A DNA stretch of 64,000 bases from Incurvaria masculella (taxonomy: Eukaryota > Arthropoda > Insecta > Lepidoptera > Incurvariidae): contig OX335659.1 of assembly GCA_946894095.1 (NCBI GenBank), positions 8,501,501 to 8,565,500 of the forward strand. The letters are read 5' to 3'. The notes below the pieces were generated by a model. The model was not told where the DNA came from, searched no databases, and saw only the letters and a program-made list of their open reading frames with translations. Positions 10,548-25,500 of this stretch are shown here, piece by piece (the stretch's first letter is position 1; each line of letters begins with the position of its first letter). The position numbers and the translations under genes were made by a program.

Positions 10548-13500
10548 CTGCAACAAAACACAATCGTTGTTCATCTGTTGTATGTCAGACGCAGCGGCTT
10601 CTTCGAACTCTTTGATGTCAGCAGAAACGTCACCGCTAAGACGTATCTGAACGTTTTCCGCGTGCTACTGTTCATTTGGCCTGGGCGCCTAGAGTTGCAT
10701 ATTTGAAATTTTAGATTCTAAAATATATTGTCGAAATCTACTTACGTCTGTATTTTTAATTCTTTTGTATAGCTTTAAGATTGGAAAATATTGGCTAAAG
10801 ATAAAAAGATGAAAAAAAGTTGCCTTTTTTACGTTCGTTTTAGATTGTTTTTTACTGAAAAATACAGATCTAAAAAAAATTGCTAATAACGTGAAGTTAG
10901 GATGCTGCGATAGACGGACGGGTAAGTCACAATTGAAAGTTGGCAAGTAACAATAAATAATTATGTAGTACCGAAATTTTAAAAATATTTAGTTTTCTTT
11001 ATGAAAACTTACATTGATTGTTAATACCACACAACTACTGTTATGATATTAGCCCAATGCACCACTGGTGGACAAGGTGCATAAGGAATTAGGTGCCATG
11101 CCAGGACCTTCCCTTAATGAGCACAGTGACACTGAACTAGATCGAAAACACGGACAATTTTCGATTGCCGCTTCGATCATCTTTTCATCCAATGCGATGG
11201 TATCAACCCGGGCGGGTTTAAGCCCTAACACCTAGTAGGGGAGGGGACCTACAGTTTTACATGGATTCCGAACTAAGAAGCTGCTCGCATTCGTGACAAA
11301 ATGCAACTTATCCAACTCAGAGAGAGAAAGAAAGTGGTGCAAGAACGGCGAGAGGATTTGAACCCAGACCTCTGGTATGCTAGGCAAGTCCCCGCGCCAC
11401 TAGGCTACGAGCCGCTCAAAAACTATTGAACGTAGCGTACTTTAATTATCGTACTAAATATGTTGGTAGCTATGATCAAAATCGACAAATCAGCATGGGG
11501 TTAATTCGCTGATGATACAGTCATCTGTGAATATGTACCCGCTTACATTTTCTTACTAATGGAATGGCAGCTACTTACGTGAAACTAAAAATGCGAACGT
11601 GAAACTGATGAAAAACACAAGAAACTCACTCAAGAGCTGCAGGCCGAACATGAAGCAGAAGCCGAACAGCGCGGAGAAGTACTGCAGCATGCTCGAGCGG
11701 TTGCCCTTCCAGATCTCGAAGAAGATGACGTACATGAGCGTGCCCGAGGCGAGGCCCTGCAGCACGACCGAGTAGACGCCGGCGCCGGTCGCGCCCTCGC
11801 CGCCCACGAGCAGCAGGCCTATGCCGATGCCGAGCGGCGACACCACCGCGAACGTCGTGATGTACACGATCGCCAGGTAGGTCTTTGTGCGCGCCGCCAG
11901 CAGCTCCACGCCGATGCAGAACGCGATCACGAGCTTGTGCGCCGACACCGCACCCAGCATGTACCTGCAAGCGACACGAGAGGTTTTACGGCCGTATATC
12001 ACGCGCAGATTTAATAATTAATAGATTTGCACTCACCACACGTTGGAAGCTGAAGAGCCGAGTCCGAAGGCGAGCACCTCGAACAGCTCGTGGATGGAGA
12101 GCGCCAGCACGATGAGCAGCCCACGGAGATACGATAGATGATGTTGTTATAGATTTGCACTCACCACACGTTGGAAGCTGAAGAGCCGAGTCCGAAGGCG
12201 AGCACCTCGAACAGCTCGTGGATGGAGAGCGCCAGCACGATGAGCAGCCCACGGAGATACGATAGATGATGTTGTTATAGACTTGCACTCACCACACGTT
12301 GGAAGCTGAAGACTCGAGGCCGACGGCGAGCCCCTCGAACAGCTCGTGGATGGCGAGCGCCAGCACGATGAGCAGCCCACGGAGATACGATAGATGATGT
12401 TGTTATAGACTTGCACTCACCACACGTTGGAAGCTGAAGACTCGAGACCGACGGCGAGCCCCTCAAACAGCTCGTGGATGGAGAGCGCCAGCACGATGAG
12501 CAGCCCGCGCAGAGCGGCGGTCACGCTGTCTTCCTCGCCGGTCATCACCGGCATGTGGCTGTGTCCGTGGCCGTTTTGTGAATGCGAGTGCGACTGAAAC
12601 TCCACCTGCTGAAAATGTGTTTAGTTTAGACACTCGCATGTAAAAACTTATTGCTTTGGTTGTGAGCGAGAGCGGCGTTGAATCAGAGTTTAAGGTTTGA
12701 GTTTAAGCACCACTGGCGGTTCTGCATGGGTGACCTTCGACCTTTTTGGCTGGCCGTGGTTCGGATTCCACGTAAAATTGTAGGCCTTCTTCATGTTAAC
12801 TACTAGGTTTATCATCGATTGGGTTGGTACAATCGTATTGAATCAAATGGTGTGGTGATACAATGTTCTCGTAGAATGTAATCTGCTTCAATTCAGCCAT
12901 GCAATGTAATGAATATTTGTGTGGCTCAGATACGAGCGGCGCGGCAAGTTTCTATCCATGCCAGAGATTATGGGTTCAAATCCCCACCCCGTTCATGCAC
13001 CACTTTCTTTATCTTACTGAGTTGGAAAGTGCAATTCGTTGCAAATGCGACCTTCCCCAACTGGGCCGACCGAAAAATGGTCTAAGCGGTACGAGGGAGT
13101 AGAGAGTATGTATGTAAGTTGTTATAATACAGTATTGGATGATCACCTTCTGCATGTTGGGTTTCTCTGCGTCGATGAGGTCGCTGGTGGAGACGGTGAC
13201 TTCGGAGCTGGAGGGCCCGCGGCTGTGGCGGATGCTGAGCGAGCGCACGAGCGGCTGCTGGCGGCGGTCGCGCTTCTCGCGCCGGTGCAGGTACAGGTGC
13301 ACGCACTCCTCCACGAAGAACATGATAAAGAAGCCGATGCACGCCAGCAGCGGCGCCAGGGAGAAATCGAACGACGCCATCTGGCCCTGACCTGCGGGCG
13401 GAGATAGGGATGCTTGTCAGAAACTTTCGTATCTTATGGCAAGAAAATATCGCTGGAGAGAGAGAAAGGAGAAGTGGCATGCGATCGATATCGCCTCTCC

Positions 13501-16500
13501 GATATATGGTCGAAATGACCATATCATTGTATGGGAATCCGGAGCGGCGGCGCGTAAATGCCACACTCAAACCATCGCCACCGAGCGCGAATGTGCTCCA
13601 AAATAGTGTTCGTCTAGTCAATTCCCACCCACACAGACCCTCCAATACATCTGCGACTATGTATGCATGAGGCATCTACGTTTAAGTTGGATTGGTAGTT
13701 TTTGAAAAGTTGGCGCGCTCGATGCCATATCTCCTTCCTTTTTATCTATGGTTGCTATAATAAAGGGTATTGTGGCTGTGTTGGCTCATAGTTCGGAGTG
13801 AACTTTCTATGTGTCGCAGGACCTTCTATTTTTCATGAATGTCTAGGTGTTTATTAATAGGTTTCATTCGAGGGCTGCAGGCACAGATATTAATATAAAT
13901 TTCCATGGCTGCGTAACTAGTGGCTCTCTGAGTTGTAGACTTCGCGAGACTGTCTTTGCCATATATTTGTATAGTATAGGGGGTATAGATAGGCAACTTC
14001 GCTAATTTTTGGGCATCGCAAGTCGCGCCCCGAGTGGTTGGGTCACCCACGGATTCTAGAATGGTAAATCAATGTGTGTACTGCTATCTAGTGGCTGGTG
14101 GCAAATTAAAACGAACGGCTAGAACCGGCCTCACTTTGCATGAGTAGACCGTAGCAAGATTGTTAACCATTGAGCTACCGCGTCAACTCTCGGACAGTGC
14201 GAATTTAAGATGGACGCTGGACGATGGAAGCGGCTATGTTGGTTAAAAATGCTTCTAAAATATTTTTACGAGTCCATCTTTGCATAGTTTTAAACTGACC
14301 AAATGTTCACCACGCATATAAAAAACCAAATCCTGTTATTTTAGGCGCGACATTTTTTTTTTTCAAATTGTTTAATTATTTTCAAAAACTCCCTCGACTA
14401 AAAAAATCTACATATTTATCGAACCTGCTCACAAAATTTCACTAGAATCGTTTGAGAAGTGCGACCTGTAGAGGAGAACAGCACATATAACTCAATGCAT
14501 ACTACACATGAATATCGTGGAGGTGAAGAAATTGAAGAAATAACAGGAGAACAAATGAAACTAAAAAAGTGTCGACACAACAGTTGTGCCGCGGGCGGCG
14601 TAAATGACGTAATGACATCTTGTTTATTGAAAAATGGTTCTTATCTTAATAATTTTACCTAACAATTTGATACACTTAAAATTAGATTTTTCTCCGTTAT
14701 CATCACTACGTTACAAATGTGTACGACGATATAATGTTGTAAGTCGCGTGGCGTATTTTTTTGCGCGCTCGTTGTATGGAAGTTATTTCTCCATATATTC
14801 TTCTTCTATGTTAATACCCAAATAGCATTACTCATAGAAAAAATTGCACGTTTTCCAACGACGAATTGTGTATTGCACTGCTAATGTGTCAGTCGCCGGG
14901 TGTTGAAATACGCGCGCAATGTGTCGACCGTAATGTTTATTACAAAGTTGGAAAGCGCGCCTAATGTGCGTCGCTTGCTGACAACTTCATTTCCCAACCG
15001 CGCGACGGCAGTGAACTCACGCTGCAAGTCGTGCGCAAAACCTAGGCCATACATCCCGTGGCACGATAGGTCGACAGTCGGTTGGTCGATTTGCTGTCCA
15101 CACGCAAAATTGTGTTGCGATGTAGAATGGCAAATAGTGGGAGAGTGTTCAGATGTTATGAGAATAATAACACCTAAGTATACACTTCGGGTTTGAGGTA
15201 AAATTAACTGTGTACATTGAAGCTTCCCGTTTTATCAGGTCCATTAATACAGTTAAATACTATGTTTGAAAATGTTACGGCTTTTCACGCGGCAGGTAGA
15301 GATATTCTCCGACGTTTCGAGCCGACGTCGTCGAGCTGCGCACGAGCGCGGCGGATGCCTTCTTGACAACGGGCTGAATGATTTGCTTGAAACGTCGGAG
15401 AATATCTCTACCTGCCGCGTGAACAGCCGTAACATTTTTCAAACATGTCCAACGACCGCGGTAACCTCAAAAGGATCACAGTTAAATACTAGACATTTTT
15501 AACCGTGGTTGTATACAGTGCATGTTGTTTGTAAGTCAACGTATATATGATAACTGATCATCCGTTCCTTGAACCGTGATACCTTATTTGATCTGTTACT
15601 GCACGTACCTACCGTAGAATTATTTACATTTAGTAAGTACAGCAGGTCTATTCCTGGCATTCAGTAATCAGGAATCAAGAATCTTAAGTCTAGAACCGCT
15701 TTTATAGCGATTTTAAAAGCGATTTTTTCGACGGGAAACCTTGATTAATTAAGAAATCTATGCTCCGAAATATTTTCTTTGAGAAAAAAGCTTTGAAAAC
15801 CGCTTTTTCTAGACTCAGGATTCCTGATTCCTGATTACGGAATGCCAGGAATAGACCTGCAGTGTTCTCCATTTAACATAATGTCAACGATCAAAAACTG
15901 GTAAGCCATTGAAGGTTGCAATATAAAAAGTTCTAAACAAATTAAACATTAAATTTCATACTCGTATGTATATTCTGTTTATTCTTGCGGACGACCAGCG
16001 AAGTACCAATAATATGTAACTAATCAGCGCATCGTTATAAAAATAAATGTGAAATATCCACTGTGGTAATACGTCATACGTGACGTGTTGATACATACAT
16101 CTGCTTTGATTGTCGACATAAAGTCTTGTCCACTTAACGGTGCCGGGCACGCGTCCCGCGGATCCGCTGCAACGCGCTTTGTTCGGAAGTGTCGCCTCCG
16201 CCGCGCCCCGCCCCGCCTTCGCTAAGACCGCGCCTGCATCGCGACCTTGACTCTCTCGTGACTCGCTGTCACATTATTTGTCTGTTGACATTACCTGATA
16301 GCGGCTTGATGGCGACGACCGTTTGTAGTCGGCCTGTCTCGCCGCTCCATAAAATTGGAAACCAACTAAATTAGAAAATAGCTGCTTTTTTGTTTAATTT
16401 TCGAATCATAGGTTTACTTATTTTGATATAAATTAAATTAGAGTCAATGTTAAATTCAAAAATATGTGTTATATGGATGTGTGGGACTAGGGCCACAATG

Positions 16501-19500
16501 TGACTAAGGCACAGAATAACTAATAGTGCTACACTAAGGCCCCATTTCCACAAGGAAGTAAACTTTAGCGAGAAATGTCGGACAAACTGTCAGACAATCT
16601 ATCCGTGTAAGCACGTCTTGCAAAAGCGTTTACACGGGCGATATACCTACTGTCTGACAGTCTGTCCGACATTTCTCGCGGCAGTATTCTGCCTCGTGGA
16701 AATGGGGCCTAAGGCAGCCAATTAGTACTTATTAGGTGCCCATCGATTATTTCGGGCAGCTAAAAACAATTTAAATGTATCCATATGGGGCGACCCCAGT
16801 GCAGCCAAGTTCCATACCTACCTTCCCGAGAGTGCCGCCCCACCCCGCACCGCGCCGTAGGTGCGTAGCCATTAGTTATTCTGTGGCGTAGCCGTGAGGT
16901 GAGGCAGGGGACGCGACACGAGGGGAGGGGGCGGGAGAGTGGAGCGGTGAATGTGTGTCCAAGGTCCTCGGATATGTGAAACACTCACCAAGGTTATAGG
17001 CCGAAGCCCCGCAGCGCGGCGGAGAATGCCCGCGCATTTGAACCCGCGTTCGCCCATCGAGATCATGAAACACATGAATCGTCTATACGTCCACTACCTA
17101 AAATCCATCGTTTAACTACAGAATAACAAGGTTTTTTGGTCATTGTTAAAACCCGATGACGCGTGTAGAGCAAAATTATTTTCCAGCGTAATGTATTTTC
17201 AAAACATAACATTCGATACTTGGATCCCACATCATGACTCCATGGCTTGAGGGATCCAGTGAGAGGTTAAGATGTATTGGATGCAACTTTTTTCGAAAAA
17301 CTATTTTACCAACATATTATAGAACTCAGGTTAGATTCACACGAGTAGCTTTGAGTCATCAGCTAATCAGAAAAAAATATAAAGACCTACATTTTTCCAA
17401 CATGTGGTCCTCCAGACAGCTAATCAGGTGATATCTTTTTGATTTTTATATTTTATTAAATTTTTTTAATATCTGGTTATCAAACTATACTGAGTTAAAC
17501 TGACTGATGGATCCCATTTTGAAGATAAATAGACTTTCAGGAAGGCTATGAGCAAAATTTGGAATAGACAGAACAGCAACAAATTTGTATAAGTGGGTCT
17601 AAAGTTACAATCGGGCAGACGTTGGATTTTATAGTGATGATGAAATATGTATACAATGTCCAAAGATTATTTAGTTGCTTCATTCCTTTTCGGATCACGC
17701 AATAAATAACTGTACCAATATTATCCAAACCCAAATTGTCCGTCAGATAACTTAATTCTGCTGGTAAGTACATATTTTAAAATAAGTTTCATAACAAAAG
17801 TAAACAAATATTTTATATCATTGAAAACTCCTTCTGTTTTAAGGATTTTTCTCACATTGTCTCGCTCGCACAACGCCCCACATTTCCGCCTGCGACATCT
17901 ACCCAACTGGATAGGATACAGTCAGGGGATATGCATAAAGGTATACAGTGTAAGATTATAATGGTAAGATGTATAACATAGTATTTATGTCGTAGGGAAC
18001 TTGTGAGTTTCCGCATATTTGTCAGACGGCATTATAATATTTTCTGATACATTTTAAGTTGCCTGACCGCCTTCAATAAAGGTGTGAGATGAATATATAA
18101 CACGTGTTACTATTTTCGTATGTACCTACATGCTAATCTCCGAAATCACGGAACGGTATGCTTGGCTCCATTTTGAAAGATAGGATATTTTTGGACCCGA
18201 TAGGACGCCGTTGCCAATATTGGTCTCAGCCGGGTACGGATTAAAAAATATTGTTAGGAGGAATATGCAGTCACTGAGCTGTGCAGCCTATAGGTTGGGC
18301 ATACTTATTACATTTCAGATATCACAACATTTAAATGAACCAGTTTGTTATCTTATCAATGTAAATAGGTATACCTTGTTTTAACTCAACAGAAGTCCGA
18401 GATACTTCAACGACATTTTTTACAAAACCCAAATAGCAGCAGAGAGGATGTTAAAATGAAGAGTAACTTTTCGTGTGCCTTCTATAGCACGGACTACGGG
18501 AGGCATTTCCCAGGCTTATTCCTGGCGCGCTGTCGTAGTCAACGTCGGCCATACCCTTTGTAGCTTCGCCTTGGTCCGTAAAATCCTTACAGCTAAGTTT
18601 TCTATGTATTTTGTGTTATGTACTCAAGTTCTTTAAACTTGGCTTGATCGCTGCGACAGCTGTCAAAGTGACACGATTAGGGCAGGGACGACGTTCAAAA
18701 TATACTATCCCATAAAATACGACGTTGCCATAGGTCATAAATACCATTAAAAAATCAGAACTTCATGGGCGGGATTTCGATTACAGCTGCCACAGCGATC
18801 AAGCTAAGTTTTAAGAAATATAATAAACTTTTTAGTTCTAAATTCTACCCCTGACTTTTTATTTTAATAACTAAATTTCGTGACACTTTATCAACACATT
18901 TATGCATAGATATAAACAAACACAGTATTATTAATAATTGTATCGTGTAAAACATTTAATTTATTATTTGATTTAAACATTAGATTCCAGATACAATGTT
19001 TGTTGAATGAGTGAAGTCTACTTAGTGCACTGTTAATGAATCATGTGTATCTATTGCGTTTCTAGTTGCAACCGCATCTCGTAACGGTTTTGCTTACATC
19101 ACATTGTCACGTATTAATTGGTTGTAGGTTTAATTTGTAGTGGCTCTATGATAATCTTACTTACTTCGTGAACGGCTCTACGTAATGTAGTGAAGTGGGT
19201 ACATATTTTGTTTATACAAACGACCATGGATAGAATAGCACACATCATATATTCATAATATTAATCACATCGTATTACCGCAAGAACAAGGTGACATGCC
19301 AGAACATTACCTTTATTTGAGAATTGCTGTACGACCGACATTTGTATTGGTAGGTATTTAGATTTTTTTTTAATGCGGTGGTAGTTAACTCAACTTACAC
19401 GTTTATTTAAAACAGTTATTTAATAGTTAAACGACTTTGACTACATCGAGGTGTTAATATTACATAATCTGTGCCGAGGCAAACAGCAAAGTAACCTAGT

Positions 19501-22500
19501 AGTATAGTGGTAGAACGGTCACCCGCAGTCCGGAAGCGTGCGTTAGACTGGAAATTCGACTGCTCCTACTTCACATAACGTATACGTAAGACGCGTCACC
19601 ATTTCGAAACGTCTTTCGGTAATAGTAGACATTTGGACTAGGTAAAAGAAGTGCTAATGCACTTATGACCCTGAGTCTGAAAAGACGTAACAACCGATTC
19701 AATGCAGACGTAACATTTAAATCTATTGATGACAATACAGAACCCACAACCAAAGTGTATTACAATATTTTGATTTTACTTGCCTCGAAATTGTGATGAG
19801 TGAAGTCTCCAATGTAGCATTCATATACGAGTATAACTTACAAGCTATTTCGTTAGATAAAAGCACTGTAATGACCTATACATACGCCAACAACGGCGTT
19901 GAGTTTGTAAGCACCGTAAAATATTACATGTCATGGTTATAGATTAGTTTTTAGGGTTCCGTATCCAAATGATAAATACGGAACCATATTACTAAGCCTC
20001 CACTGTCCGTCCGTCCGTCTGTCCCAGGCTGTATCTCAGGAACCGTAATAGGTAGGCAGCTGAAATTTTCACAGAGTATTTATTTATTTTGCAGGTGTAA
20101 TAACTAGTAAAATAAAGGACGGTCCCATACAAAAAAACCTGATTTTTATTGTGGTAAATCTTGTACGATGGTACGGAACCCTTCGTGTGCGAATCCGACT
20201 CGCGGTTGGCCGGTTGACCGACTACGCCAGTGGTCTTTCGTTCTTTCACGGCGTAGTACTTCTTCACATCATGTTTGAAAGACCCCAGGTTTAACTCTGC
20301 TGGGAGAGCGTTTTAAATTTACCGACCCTATAGATAAATAATGTAGAGAATATGTTTGTTATAATTTTGGCTCTATCGATAATTAGTGGCTCCATTTCTT
20401 TCCTATTCCTCGTTAAGTGATGGTAGAAAGGGCGTTATGCAGCACCAAAGCGCATTCTCCACGGTACAGACGATATAACAGTCGGCGAGACCAAAGATCC
20501 AAGGAACCAAGCGCATGTGTTTTAGGTCTTTTGCATGGTGGGATTGTGAAAATAATAAAAATAAAAGAGGACCCTTTATTGTTTATTGTTTTTATAATAT
20601 AACTTTATTTGTTGTTATAGCGGCAAAATAAATACACACTCTGTGAAAATTTCAGCTCCGTCCTTTTACGGTTCATGAGATACAGCCCTGTGATAGACGG
20701 ACGGACGGACGGACGGACGGACGGACGGACGGACGGACGGACAGCGAAGGCTTAGTAATAGGGTTCCGTTGCCACCCTTTAGGTACGGACTCCTAAAAAA
20801 CTAAGTAATAGCGCGGGCGGGCGATGCGAAGGAGCAATTAACTTGGCACCGCTTGGGTGATGGGTCAAAACGAAATTGACCCGCACGGAGCCGACAACCT
20901 CAGCTAGTGCTATTTACATGGGGCTAAAAGCAAGTATGTACATAATGTCAGCGCTTATTCAAGTTACAATCGGCACGCTCAGACGGACTCCGAGACAGAA
21001 CGTGATTGTATGCAACACGCTGACTGGCGGCGCGGCGGCGGCGCGCGTGGCGACGCGTCGTCATCGCTACGTGACTTATTTTAGTATGGTATATCCGACT
21101 TGTGTGCGGTACTTTACCGGCTCGGTATATTATAATAACCCAATTATTGGAATTACCGTTTTTATGTAAGTGGACTTGAGTGGGATAAAAAATCAAAATT
21201 TCTTTATTGACCATAAAAGTTATGATACTTTTGCATACAATATGAGATATAGTTTGGCCCATAACCATGTATACACCCTGCTCCCTTAACTAGCCCGTAG
21301 ACTATATTATAGGGACCAGTGGATATTCCTGTTGACTTAGCTTAAGCGTATAGGGTAGGTAGGATAGCCACCGTCGTTGCTATGCCAGGACCATCTCTTT
21401 ATGAGCACGCCTGGTAGTTAATGGTAAACACCGACCATTTTTAATTACCGCTTCGACCATATTGTTATCAAATGGCATGGTACCTTTTGTGGCGAAAATT
21501 AAATTCGAATGGGGTAAAATAGGGGATGGATGTGAATCTCATATAATAACCAGGAGATAATTCAACCCGACGACATCAGTCGAAAACGGCCCGAGCGGAG
21601 CCGGTTACCTCAGATAGTATATAAGTATACAAATATATGAAGAAGAATCTGCTTGTCGACATTCTTGTACTACAATCGGGTAAGTGGCAGCGGAAGAATG
21701 ATATAATGATGCTATTAAGTTTAAATGGGGCAACAGGAGTGCACATATTTTCTTAAGTATAACAATGAATGGAAGTATAATGAGTGCGAATACCTTTTGT
21801 TGCGGATGCTATTAGTCATAATTAGCTTATGCCGTCTTGCATTAAATAAAAGATCCAGTATGACAGGTAGGTTTAACAGATTTATGTTCTCCTCATGCCA
21901 CACAAAATAAAAAACCGGCCAAGTGCGAGTCGGACTCGCACACAAAGGGTTCCGTATCATCGTACAAAATTAAACAAAAAAAAAATGTTGTTTGTATGGG
22001 GCCCACCTTTTTTTACCTTTTTTTTATTTGACCTATTTGTCAAATAAAGAAAGCGGCAAGATAAATACACACTCTGTGAAAATTTGAGCTGCCTTACTAT
22101 TACGGTTCATGAGATACAGCCCTGTGACAGACGGACGGACGGACAGCGGAGGATTACTAATAGGGTCCCGTTGGCACCCTTCGGGTAGTTTACCCTAAAA
22201 ATCGACCAATGTAGTTTTGTGGTTGAGCAGAAATATTTAGTGTTTCATTTAGATTTTGAAGTTGATCATTTTCAAGGGTATATTTGATTACTAAACATCG
22301 AACGTTGGCGATCTAGGGAAACTTTTAAATTATATCATGTCAAATTTTTTTGCCGATAGATAACTTATCTTAAAATATCTCTGTCTCTAATACTTCGTCT
22401 GTCTGTTCGCATATAACTGGAGAACCACTCATCCCATCTTAATGCCCCTTTCCGTATAGCTTGAGTTTTCACACAACTCACGCTAAATCAACACTAAAAT

Positions 22501-25500
22501 ATGATAGAGCAACTAGTTTAATTATAATGTGTCAAAATAATGTATATCACTTCTGATATTCGATAATAGTTCCTGCAAAGTATTCGTAGAAGCGAATTAG
22601 CCAGCTATTATATGAACAAAGGTCATAGTAACTTTTGAGTACGTACTGGTCTGTGTCCATGGCGTTACCAATTTTCACAAACAATAGTGAAATACCAAAC
22701 TTGCTGTCAGACTTACCGAGAGCAATTTATAATACTTTAGCGCTATTGTTATGATTTTATTCTTTGCGGTGGTATGAATGGTTAAGGTAATTATGCGATG
22801 TAAAATGGCTTTTACGATATGCAACCTAAACTTTTCCGTGAACTTCAAAGGATTTAATTATGGACTCCCGGTTACACCACCTCTAGTTACAATGGTCTCA
22901 AAGTTACCTTTCAGTTACACCATGTATTTATGCAATGTAACCGAAAGTTAACTATCGGATTTCAGGTAGCCGAAGGTGGTTAAAACGGGGCTTAGTAAAA
23001 ACAATATTTTTGCTTTTGTTAGATCATTGATTATATTATTTATATATATATATATATATTATAATAAGTATAAGAGCGTGGAAAGAGCGTTGAATTTGCG
23101 GGGGCGCAGGGTTTGACTATTTGATAAATCTTTTCCCTGGAAACCATACGTAGCTTCTTTGCAAATATTGTTCACAATACACGGACGATGTATTCTTTTA
23201 ATTTCCTATTAAAAAAATAACCAAATAAATAATCATTTAGATCTTTAAAGTTATTTAATTCCAGATACTGAAGTAACCGTAAAACATTTGACTAAATTTT
23301 GTAATTATCAATGTTATCAAAATTTACCATACGGACGGAATGATGCATCCTTGTGTATTTGTTGCTTTCTCTTAAAATGAATAACCGAAGTGCAAGGTAA
23401 CCGGATTAACAATAAAATTCTACGGAAATCCCACAAAATTGTTTAATAATCGTTCATGACAATAAAGCGGTTATTCGAAATCTGAGCCGGTAGTCTCAGT
23501 TCTCACCTAAATTGGCGTTTACGTAACTTCGAAGTTCCGTAAAAACGTCAAACTCCATACAAGTTTTTATTAGATATTCTGTGGTTTTACTTCTTCAAGC
23601 TGTCAAAGTCAAACTCGGGCTTCCGATTTGTATGAAAACGAGGAGTTGACGTAAACGGCAATGTCGACGTATTTACGACAACGTTGAGTAAGCTGTCAAA
23701 TCAAACTCGGACTCGCAAATGGTAGTTCGCTTAACGCCCACTGCGCGCGATCTTCAATTTTTCCATACATTTGGAAACGCCAGTAGAACGGTTTGCCGTA
23801 AACGCCAATTTAGGTGACAACTGGGACTTCGGGTACTGAAAACAGTTACTATAATACCGTTTTCACGGCCTTGATCGCGCGCGGGAGGTCAGATCGCGTA
23901 CGCAACCGCAGCTGGAAACTACAGAACATTTTGTTTTCAATTAAGCACGTAAAGCACAGACTTATGTTTGTTTACTGGCCAGGGTTCCCGGCTCCGCTCG
24001 GATCAATTTAGTTCTTGACACGAACGGAGCCGGGTAAAATATGCCCTCGGCCCCCGACTCACCGCGTCAAATCTCCCCGCCTGCGCTTCTGCGTTTACGC
24101 TTAGCGTTCTCTCTGACTATTCAATGTTTGCTCGACTAGCGTGATGTTTAATAACCTATAACCTTCCTCAATGATTAGGTTAGTTTCCGAGATTCGAGTG
24201 TTCAAACAAAACAACAAATAACAAACAAAATTTATAATATTAATAGTAACGATAAGGCAAACAATTATGTGACAAAAGAAACCTACAGTTTTATATAGAT
24301 CTCATCAAATCTACGTTTTCTACAGTTTACCATGTTATTTCGGCGGCCGAGGGGAACGTACCGCGACCAAATTAGTAATTCTTCGTAAAGATCTGGTTAG
24401 CACCCGTAAACGTAGATGAAAAGATGTATGTCTGTAGAGAGAGCGAGGTGTGCTGTAATCGTACCGCATGGCGCTCTATCATCTCTGCCTACCCCTCCGG
24501 GAAAGCGGCGTGAAGGTGAGTATGTACAAGTTAAGTAAGTATGATGGTCCAGTACGAGCGGCTCGAAGCCTAGTGGCGCGGGGACTGGCCTAGCGTACCA
24601 GAGGCCCGGGTTCAATACCAACTTGCACCACTGTCTTTCTCTTTCAGAGTTCGATATGTGCATTTCGTCACGAATGTAGGTCCCCTTCCCCTACTAGGTC
24701 GTAGGGTTTAAGCCCGCCCGGGTTGGTACCATCGCATTGGATGAAAGATGGTTTTACATTTTCCATCCAGTTCAATGTAGCCGTGCTCATAAAGGGAAGG
24801 TCCTGGCATGGCACCTAATTCCTTCGGGAATGTGGTGTATTGGGCTAATATCATAACGGTAGTTGTGTGGTTTTAGCCATTCATGTCAGGTCGCATAAAA
24901 AAATTAAAAAATGTACCATGTTATTCTCAACTTCGTTGTCTTTGTTTATTTCTCGTCCGAACAGCAGGTCAATTCCTGGCATTCAGTAAACAGGAATCAG
25001 GAATCCTGAGTCTAGAAAAACCGCTTTTATAGCGACTTTTTCTACGAAAAACCTTGATTGATTAAGGCCCTGGTACTAGCCAAATCGCAAAGTTAAACGA
25101 GGCACCCCAAGTTAACTAACTAAGTCTGACGATTATAAGTGTCATTCTTACAATATATGATTCCCTGTCTAGGAATCAACCTATTTTCGTTAATGTATGT
25201 TACCTTTTTCTATACAAAATACATTGCGGAAACGGTGTCCATTTCCGAACTTTTTTGACTAAATGTAGAAATCTAAAAGCAAATGGATTTTTTTGTTTAT
25301 GCATATATGCTGTTTTTGCTTATATCTAGAAATCGAATTACTTTCAGATTTCTAATGAGAAAAATCAACTTTTTTATTTTTATTATTATTCAATCCATTA
25401 TCAGTCTGGAGTTCTATTTGGATTTGCTGAAGCGTTTCACTACATATTATTACATTTGTTAATAAGTGCATTTGTATGGCGCGAGTAGTTGGCTAGTCCT

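Noticed and set aside
13039..13675. Long open frames on both strands around exon 2
   Set aside because: Plus frames are shadows of exon 2; the minus frame extends past the acceptor into intron sequence.
19495..19570. tRNA-like sequence with TAGTGGTAG
   Set aside because: No valid B box and no acceptor-stem pairing.
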